Below are positions 57,047 through 64,000 of a stretch of DNA of 64,000 nucleotides, piece after piece. The translations under genes were made by a program, and so were the position numbers. The notes under the pieces were generated by a model. The model was not told where the DNA came from and ran no database searches. It saw nothing but the letters and a program-made list of their open reading frames with translations. How positions within the stretch are numbered: the first letter of the stretch is position 1; every line of letters begins with the position of its first letter. The stretch spans positions 129,917,287 to 129,981,286 of the forward strand of contig OX638369.1 in assembly GCA_951812925.1 (NCBI GenBank), read 5' to 3'. The stretch comes from Calliopum simillimum. Lineage: Eukaryota; Arthropoda; Insecta; Diptera; Lauxaniidae.

Positions 57047-57605
57047 AGTTTCGATGCTGATTTGGATTTAACCACGCTTCAAGATCATAATTGTACGGTT
57101 CGTTGCTAAATCAATCACGAACGTGGTTGAAACTTATTTAGCAACGCTGGTTCCCAAGCGTTGTTAAATCCAAATCAGCAACGAAACATGGTCAAAACAC
57201 CATGAATCGTAGTAAAATCCAAATCAGCTACGAAACGTAGTCAAAAAACTCACGAACGTGGTAGAAGTTAATTTCAAAACAAATATTTCAGTCAACCTCA
57301 CAATTATGATGGCAGTGGCTGAGTTCATGAACGTCCACATCTATAACACGACAGGTTTCAGGTTCAAATCTCCCCAATATCAAACAAAAGAATATTTATT
57401 TAAAGCAAAAATTTAAAATTTAAAAAGAAAATAATATCAGTTTCATTGTTGACAGAAAAAATTAGAATTAAAAAATTAATAAAAAAAAAAAATAATTTTT
57501 TTCTTTTGTATTTCATTTAGCAACGCACGTTATTAAATCACTCACGAACGTAGCTTAAACTCATTTAGCAACGCGCGTTGTTAAAGCTTCTACGAACGAG
57601 CCATA
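57047..57605. repeat. Modular repeat with GCAACG/ACGAACGTGG words and tRNA-like core
   Basis: Both flanks consist of recurring words (TTTAGCAACGC, CACGAACGTGG, AAATCCAAATCAGC.ACGAAA) in both orientations. For example, GCTGATTTGGATTTAACCA at 57057 is inverse to TTAAATCCAAATCAGC at about 57165. The middle holds a tRNA-like cassette (57309-57378). The architecture recalls the 1.1-kb elements at 18746 and 37865, but the words differ. The ends are not defined by a target duplication. Confidence 0.55.
57309..57378 (+). ncRNA. tRNA-like Pol III cassette
   Basis: A-box-like TGGCTGAGTTC (57316-57326) and B-box GTTCAAATC (57362-57370). No convincing cloverleaf and no close T-run terminator. Probably tRNA-derived sequence inside a repeat, not an active tRNA gene. 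Confidence 0.5.
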
Positions 57606-59710
57606 TTTAAAATTTGGGTCATAACGATGTTAAAATAACCACGTTTCTGCCACTCTTGACAATGTTGTTTTCTCTGTGTATACGTATTCCTTTATCTTTA
57701 GATAATAAAATCAATAAGCAATTGAATCTGTCACTTTTAAAAGGGGATATGTGGCGCTCGGCCGAAAATTGTTTTTTCTACAATATTTTTGGTATTTTTG
57801 CAATGGGACTGGCTGGTCTATATTTTTTCCAAGTACGCAGATTACTGCTTAATATCAATTTTAGTAGACCCCCATCACTAAAATTGCATTAAAGCATTTT
57901 CCCAGCTGACATTCTCCCGTCATGTTTACTCAATGTTTGAAACAAATGACCGACTTTGCATTACTTTTGGACCATTTTTGATACAATTGATAATTTAAGT
58001 GAATTTATTCTAGTTAGATGAGGTCCGTTTTGGTCTACTTACAAAATAACTAGACTAAAGATGGGACTATTGAGACAATCGTCACCGCGGGTCCTATAGG
58101 GTTTGGTACGGAGACACAGACATTGCATTTTATGTACAATAGCAGTAGTATAATTTTCACTATCGGAGGAAGAGCTCAATGGCCCTTTGAAATTTTTCAA
58201 AAATAGTGCCTTCATTGCAATCCGCCCCTGTTTTGTGCGTGTCACTTTTGTTGACAACTTATTCCTTTAGAACGGAGTAGTTCCGCTTGAGGAATTTTCA
58301 TTTGTTTTTTTTGCTGACATTGAAACGTATGCGTAAATTGTAATGCCAACTCATGGGTTTCGGAAGCTGCGGTTTCAGTGCCGCCAGTACCCATAACTAC
58401 AATTACAAATTTGAAGGAAAAAGGTTCTGTTTTTATTGTTGTTGTAGTAGCTGTTTATTGTTTTAAGTGTCAATGCATTTAAACGTATGTGTGTATCTAC
58501 GACATATAATTCCAATTTGTATGGTTCCATATGCTGCTTACAGACATGCCCTATGGTTTGTGTGTCCTTGTCCGAACGCCGAAAAGGGGGTTGGTTGGTT
58601 ACACTGTTACACAAAGCAGAAATCCTTATCAAAACGGTACTCGTGAGAGAATTCACAGTCAACCGCAAATGTGAGTTTATTTGTCAGTTCCTCTGTAAGT
58701 CGAATTTGCGGTGACATTTTACGAAAAGAAAAAAAACTACAATTTGACACCGCCTAAGAGAATGAAAATGTGACAAAAAAGGGTCGATGTCGATTTTTTT
58801 TGATTTGAATTAATGTTGGCAATGAGTAAATTAATTTTCGATATTCGATGCTGAATCCAAATCCGATTCGGTTTGTTAACTTTAAAGTAAAGTGTAGTGT
58901 TTCAAGGATATAGCAAAATTCGCAACATATTATCAAGGGTATTAAGCCCTACATATGCATCAGTTAAAAAGTTAGTCATATGGTTGGCTGATGTTTAATA
59001 TTTAAGCTTAACCTGTTGTTTAGTTAAACTTTGGTTTCAACCGCCAAAAACTTGTTTTTATTCAAAAACAAAAACACCCATCTGATTGCACACTAAAATG
59101 TCTGTATGTACATCTGCTTAAAGATAATCTTCTGATCGCCTACTGGTTAAAGCCGCCGTTATGTCTACCACTTAAGCCAAAAAGAAAAAACTGCTCTTAA
59201 AACTGCTAAATAAACATTGAGCACAACAGATCAATGAAGAAGGACACATGCAGTGCGGGCTGAGGTGCCTTCCTGGAAACCAAATTGACGCCGCCATGTC
59301 TCAAATGGCTTGCAACATTTTTTAAATACCCCTCATTGTTTTCGTTCTCTTTTTGTAAAACAAAAACAAAAAAAAAAAAATTTAAAACAATGCCAACACA
59401 TAAAGCGGGACAACAAAAACAAAAAAACCAAAATCTGGCGCAGGTACAATAAAAATTCCAATAACAGCAAAACAACCTGAATAAAGCGGAACAGCGGCTA
59501 AGACTAATGGTGCCCGCCCGCAAAGCCAAGCTAAGAATGTAGGTAGCATGAACTGCAGCAGACTCAGACAAACTGGTGTCCGCTTTCATTTTTCGCTTAT
59601 ACATCAGGTATCGATACGACTGAAAATTAATTGATATACATAAGTCCTTTCACTGTTCGAAGCATTATAAGAATTAATGTAATTTTATTAATAAACTAAG
59701 TAGATATTAC
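57606..59710. other. Unassigned sequence
   Basis: No gene recognised. A 92-codon frame at 57614-57892 has hydrophobic stretches but no known domain. A 132-codon minus-strand frame at 59206-59604 is Cys/Phe-rich because it reads A/T-rich tracts. An AT-rich block and a poly(A) near 59370-59380 are present. Confidence 0.45.
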
Positions 59711-59714
59711 CAGT

Positions 59715-60122
59715 GAGCGTTGCCACACTTTTGTCTCGGTTCCTTTTTACACGTGTACCAAACCTAATTCTAGTTGATGCTATTTTTTATATATGTGCTA
59801 AATTTCATTCTTATGCGCCAAACAGTTTCCGAGGATTACGTTTTTATAGGAGCGTGTCACTGCCCACTTTTCCAATGCGTGTTATTTGGCTTAGTGCCCT
59901 TTATATACTTATGTACCTATATGGCAAATTTCATTTCTATACGACAAACAGTTTCCGAGGTATGTCGTTTTTTGTTGATTTAGAGGCGTGGCACCGCCCA
60001 TTTTTCTACCGTGTAACCTTTTCCTAAACTAAGCTAACACACACTGAAAATTTCATCAAAATTGGTCAAGTGGTTTTCGAGTCCATAAAAACGAACACAC
60101 AGACAAACATTAATTTTTATAT
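59715..60122 (+). repeat. Interspersed repeat with two tandem units, GGCACCGCCC family
   Basis: CATTC/TTATGCGCCAAACAGTTTCC and CATTTCTATACGACAAACAG, each followed by TTTCCGAGG and a (G)CGTG(T/G)CAC.GCCCA.TTTT motif, show two successive units about 130 bp apart. The tail reads GGTTTTCGAGTCCATAAAAA, then ACATTAATTTTTATATA. The DD37E element is inserted in this tail at a TA. Confidence 0.7.
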
Positions 60123-60123
60123 A

Positions 60124-61383
60124 AGGAGTGAGATCGAAAAAATCTTAACACACGTTTTACCTAATAATTTTTTTGGGTGTAAAATTTCAAAATTTCTTTG
60201 ATCTAGTTTTCTAATTATCTTTAATGACAAACATGTTGATTTGTTGTGAGTTTGATCAAAATGAGTGAAGAAAAAGATGTACGTCTTAAAATTATAAAAA
60301 ATTTTAAAAAAATCCAAATTGGTCTAACGAAAAATTGGCCAAAGAATTGAAGGTCTGCCGTCAAACTGTTTCTAATGTTATTAAACAGTTTTAGAAGAAT
60401 TTGATCATCGATAGGAAACCTGGTTCAGGAAGAAAACAAGGACCACATGATATTGGGAAAGCCATGAAAGTTGAAAGCATATTGAAAAGATCTCCAAACA
60501 CATCTGCTAGAAAAGCTGCCCGGTTAGCCCAGTGCTCTGACTATTTGGTGCGAAAAGTTAAAGCCAATGCAGGTTTGAAAGCATACAAAGTCCAAAAAGT
60601 TCCAGACAGGAATGTTGCAAAAAATTAGACGCCAAAAGTAGGGCTCGGAAATTAAAATCGAATTTTATACAAATATATTCATCTTGTATAATGGACGACG
60701 AAAAGTATGTACTGGCAGATTTTACGCAGCTTCCGGGTCAAAATATTTATGTTGCTGATGCTCGAAGAACAATTTAGAATCCAAAAGCAGACAAAATTTC
60801 CTAAAAAATGCCTGGTATTTCAAGCTATATTCAGTTGCGGCAAAAGAAGCAAGTCATTTGTTACAGTGGGCTCTATAAATACCGAAATATACATCAAAGA
60901 ATGTTTGAAAAAAGACTTCTTCCTTTTATAAGAGAGCACAATGTGTCCACATATTTTTGGCCCGATTTGGCATCATGTCACTACGGCAAGAAAGCTCTGG
61001 AGTGGTACCAAAGTAATAACATAGTTTTTGTACCAAGAAAGGCCAATCCTCCAAATTGTCCGGAGCTAAGACCAGTGGAGAGATATTGGGCTCTTGTGAA
61101 TAGAAACTTAAAGAGCACAAAAAAGGTGTCCCAAAATATCGAAGATTTTAAAAGGAGGTGGGCAAACTGTTCAAAAAGGTGTCTGAATCAACTATCAAAT
61201 CTCTAATGGAAGGCTTACCAAAAAAGGTCCACGAGTTCATAAATAGTGGTTAGAACTATAAAAGTTATATTCTTCTGTAATTTGTAAAATGTTATCAATT
61301 AAATAAAAAAAAAACAAAACTCTAAGATCAACCGTTTAAAAATTATTGAATAATATATTTAAGATTTTTTCGATCTCACTCCT
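60124..61383 (+). mobile_element. DD37E-type Tc1-mariner transposon (1260 bp)
   Basis: TA flanks both ends. The TIR AGGAGTGAGATCGAAAAAAT plus CTTAA is perfect over 25 bases. It has full length for the family, with one degraded transposase frame. By my count 37 residues separate the second Asp and the Glu, the spacing of the ITmD37E group known from mosquitoes. Confidence 0.9.
60261..61250 (+). pseudogene. DD37E transposase, frameshifted
   Basis: Start at 60261 (MSEEKDVRLKII). A frameshift follows after about 15 codons, then KELKVCRQTVSNVIKQF (helix-turn-helix), a stop, and RKPGSGRKQGPHD with KRSPNTSARKAARLAQCS (second DNA-binding domain). The catalytic core follows: MDDEKYVLADFTQLPGQ (first Asp), FWPDLASCHYGKKALEWY (second Asp) and NPPNCPELRPVERYWALV (Glu). 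The catalytic acids are all kept, but at least three frame breaks and stops (for example near 60627 and 60776) make it inactive. Confidence 0.85.
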
Positions 61384-61684
61384 TATTAGATTTGCTGGTA
61401 TTAAAATCGTCTGTAACGCTTTGGCATGAAATATATTGAACTGATTTTTATAATTGCTATTATAAAATAACATAATTGTTCTTAATAAGAGACTGGTTTA
61501 CTTGCTTTTCTGATTTTTGATAACTAAATATTATTTTACTTTCGACTAAGTTCTTGTAAAAAAATTTTTCATAAGGCCACAAACATTTTTCTTCACTTTT
61601 TCGTACTTTATCAGCAACTTCTTGATTCCTGTGTTGTTATTGTGTTTCTTTTTACACTTTGAAAAACTGTAATTTGTTGTTTTT
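61384..61684. other. Unassigned AT-rich spacer
   Basis: Nothing recognisable between the DD37E transposon and the mini-me-type element. Confidence 0.45.
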
Positions 61685-61836
61685 TATACCCTACACCCAG
61701 GGTATATTCACTTTGTCCTTCCGTTTGTAACGCAGAGAAGGAGGCGTGGCAGGTATAGAAAAGTATATATATTCTTGATCAGCGTCACTTCCTGAGCCGA
61801 TATAGCCATGTCCGTCTGTCTGGCTGGCTGGCTGGG

Positions 61837-61875
<39 letters not shown>

Positions 61876-62500
61876 GTGGCTGGCTGTGTGTTGAAATACA
61901 CTTTTTGGGAAAACTGAGCAAGATAATTCAATGAAATTTGGTACACTGCCTCCGTCGTCAAAGTTAGCTCGGGGGATTGAAAATGAGCAAAATCGGTCAA
62001 CGGACACGCCTACCGCCCATACAAAAATTATATTCAAAATGCAATTTTAGGAGTATTTTTCACGACAATGCAACCACAATATAAGTACTACGAATTGTAA
62101 GCGCAAGCTCTGATAAAAATTTGAGCGAATTCGGACAAGAGGGCGTGGCACCTCCCATATAAGCAAAAGCTTCAAAACGCTATACTGAAAGCGTTTTTTG
62201 AGATATTCGAACCAAATTTGACTCAGACACTAAGAATTATAAATGAAAGCTCTCAGCAAAAATTGGGTGAAATCAGACAAGGGGGCGTGGCACCTCCCAT
62301 ATAAGCAAAAGATTCAAAATGCTATACTGAAAGAGTTTTTTGAGATAATCCAACTAAATTTCACTCTGACACTAAAAACTATAAATGCAAGCTCTGAACA
62401 AAAACTGGGTGTACTCGGACAAGAGGGCGTGGCACCTCCCATATAAGCAAACTTTTCAAAATACTGCAGTGTAGGGCATTTATTTTTTGGCCAGGCCAAA
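61685..62500 (+). mobile_element. Mini-me-type element with 142-bp tandem repeats
   Basis: It starts TATACCCTACACCCAGGGTA (an inverted repeat), followed by TTTGTAACGCAGAGAAGGAG. Next come a short TA run (61765-61772), a conserved-looking core (TTCTTGATCAGC...AGCCATG), and then a GTCCGTCTGTC start that leads into (CTGG)n at 61816-61886. TA run, core and (GTCY)n in this order is the described layout of dipteran mini-me elements. The 3' part holds 2.7 tandem units of 142 bp starting at 62108, 62250 and 62392, each with GGGCGTGGCACCTCCCATAT. Partial relatives lie at 12940-13280 and 32200-32495. Confidence 0.75.
61816..61886 (+). repeat. (CTGG)n microsatellite
   Basis: About 17 CTGG units with two interruptions (GGGT). 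It lies at the (GTCY)n position of the mini-me-type element, which is known as a birthplace of such microsatellites. Frames through it give artificial Gln-Pro-Ala-Ser repeats. Confidence 0.9.
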
Positions 62501-62849
62501 ATTTACACCCTTACTAGTTTTTATTTCTGTGCGTAACTCCATCACATGAGTCAAGAATCGTAACTCCAAAATATAATAGCCAGCTTTGGAGTTTTTTTTT
62601 TCATACGAAAATAACAGATACCAACGTGTCTTCGTTTCACCAAAATACATATAAGAGCATCAGTCTAAGATGGGCGACCAACCATCCTGGATTTTGCAGG
62701 ACAGTCCTGAATTTTGCCCTTTCGTTGCGGATTTAAAAACGTCCCGGAAATTTCACGGATTTTGTTTCGTGTCACGGAAATGTCCCGGATTTAGTTGGAT
62801 CCATATTGTATTGCGTAGTTAATTTTATTTTTTTTTACAACAATTTTAG

Positions 62850-63275
62850 TTTATGGACATAGACCATAAATGACAGATAATAGACCAAAGGTCGCGAACC
62901 ATAGACCGTATTGTCACTTCTATAAATAATGGACCATAGACCATAAAGGCCTGATCAGAGATCATATATTTTCGACCATAGATGATAAAGGACAGACCAT
63001 ATACCATAAAGAGCATATCACTGACCATAAATTATGCTCCATAGACCATAGATCGCGCATTATGTACCATAAACTGTAAAGAATACATAGGTATATTATG
63101 AACCACAGACCATAAAGGACAGATCAAAGACTTTATATTATGGACCATATACCATGAAGAGCATATCACATAAAACAAATTATGAACCATAGACCACATA
63201 GACAGATCATAGATCGTACATTATGTACCATATACCATAAAAGATAGATCATAGACCATATTTTGTGGACTATTA
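62850..63275 (+). repeat. Tandem repeat built on ACCATA words
   Basis: GACCATA, ACCATAAAG and ACAGATCATAG words recur about every 15-35 bases. A longer period of roughly 150-160 bp is also visible: GAGCATATCAC near 63011 and 63159, and ATTATGTACCATA near 63059 and 63220. It is satellite-like or minisatellite-like, moderately diverged and non-coding. Confidence 0.75.
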
Positions 63276-64000
63276 CTTTTGCCCCACATGTATGTATATA
63301 ATCACTTTTTTTCAGTCCCGGATTGGGGCATCAAGAGAATGGTCAGCTTAGCCTAAGACTATCTTATGCATCTTTACAAAGAATGGTCTAACATATAAAT
63401 AGTGCAGCAGAAGACTTGTGTGTAAAACTTTGGGGCTAAGTCTGAAAGCGTCGATTTAGAAATATATTGACATCACCATTGCTTCGCATTTCGTTGAAGA
63501 ATCACACCGAAGAACAGAAGTAAAGTTTACTTTCGCTATAACGGTTGATTTTAGCGGAGATAGGAACTGGTCGGAATCTGATTAGAAATTTGACATTGGA
63601 CTGGATTGGGCCTCAGCCTGTGCTTTTAAAAGGAATGTAATACTGTGAAGTTTTAAAGCAATTTAACCAGAGCCCGAGTGAAGAACCAATACTTGTTTGA
63701 AATAATATAATTTCAAACTTCATTATAAAACTGATTAATTAATTGATGAGTAATATACTTTTTTTTTGGTAAGTTCCACACAATCTTAAGATTTATTTTG
63801 TATTTCATCAGAACCAAATTCCAAATTTTTTTTTAGAGGTGACATTATCGATGCATTTGTGTGAAATTGCAAACGAAAATGAGTCCTTCAAAAAGTTGCA
63901 TTGTTGCTGACCTTAAAATCCAAAATCAAAAAGTAATAAAAGCGAATAAAATTCTTAAAAGAACAAAGGAGCTGAGTACAAGATACTCCACGTAAGTCAA
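63276..64000. other. Unassigned sequence at the window end
   Basis: No gene, RNA or repeat recognised. Ordinary AT-rich composition. Confidence 0.45.

Noticed and set aside
57614..57892. 92-codon frame with hydrophobic segments
   Set aside because: No signal peptide pattern or family match I can defend, and the surrounding sequence gives no gene context.
61708..62037. Open frame with long Gln-Pro-Ala-Ser repeats on the minus strand
   Set aside because: It only reads through the (CTGG)n microsatellite of a mini-me-type element, with no start context or domain.
1..64000. CRISPR arrays, bacterial operons, ribosome binding sites
   Set aside because: Composition, transposon types and lack of long frames are eukaryotic. 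No regularly spaced repeat array of CRISPR type is present.

Overview
The window looks like non-coding DNA from a dipteran fly, most likely a higher fly such as a tephritid. The reasons are the AT-rich composition, the many (CAA)n/(TTG)n tracts, the mix of mariner/Tc1 relics (including DD41D- and DD37E-type IS630-Tc1-mariner transposases), I/Jockey-like LINE tails, and a mini-me-type element with its (TA)n - core - (GTCY)n layout. The species cannot be fixed from sequence alone. I found no host protein-coding gene I can defend. Every recognisable coding fragment is transposase or LINE sequence, and all of them are broken.

Layout. 240-650: a GTCTTG-rich repeat. 2153-3879: a DD41D-type mariner relative with a 961-bp hAT-like element (8-bp target duplication) inside it. 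4224-4609: a TIR element. 4639-6305: a near-perfect 821-bp-armed palindrome made of two half Tc1 elements. 8-9.3 kb: a LINE tail and a TIR-like element. 12.9-14.6 kb: mini-me-like DNA, a small fold-back and two LINE fragments. 16.2-16.85 kb: a second GTCTTG repeat carrying a hairpin MITE, with the unoccupied site visible in the first copy. 18746-19841 and 37865-38971: an inverted pair of ~1.1-kb elements with internal tRNA-like Pol III boxes. 21592-21965: an element flanked by a 9-bp repeat. 24.7-25.5 kb: degenerate interspersed repeats. 26784-27381: an element with ~100-bp TIRs. 27777-29739: a TTAA-flanked palindromic element split by a 1251-bp DD41D transposon. 33.1-34.3 kb: a mariner relic, repeat DNA and a MITE. 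43617-46080: a DD34D mariner split by two different TTAA elements. 48405-49180: a fold-back, a tRNA-like Pol III cassette and a hammerhead ribozyme motif. 49323-50164: a deleted mariner. 53.8-54.4 kb: tandem and interspersed repeats. 55149-55623: a CACTGG element with a TTA duplication. 57047-57605: a modular repeat with a tRNA-like cassette. 59.7-61.4 kb: repeat DNA and a 1260-bp DD37E element. 61.7-62.5 kb: a mini-me element with a 142-bp tandem repeat. 62.85-63.3 kb: an ACCATA-based tandem repeat.

The most unusual object is at 48.4-49.2 kb. A complete type I hammerhead core (CUGAUGA, a 6-bp stem II, GAAA, a very short stem III ending in GUC, and a matching 5-bp stem I) lies about 90 bases downstream of a tRNA-like A-box/B-box cassette. 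A second, inverted copy of the downstream sequence begins at exactly the base that would be the 5' end after ribozyme cleavage. Three otherwise different repeat families here carry a tRNA-like cassette in their middle.

The blocks between these elements (for example 29.8-33.1, 34.3-37.8, 50.2-53.8 and 57.6-59.7 kb) are of unknown function and would fit intron or intergenic DNA. Coordinates of relic elements are read by eye and may be off by a few bases unless target duplications are stated.
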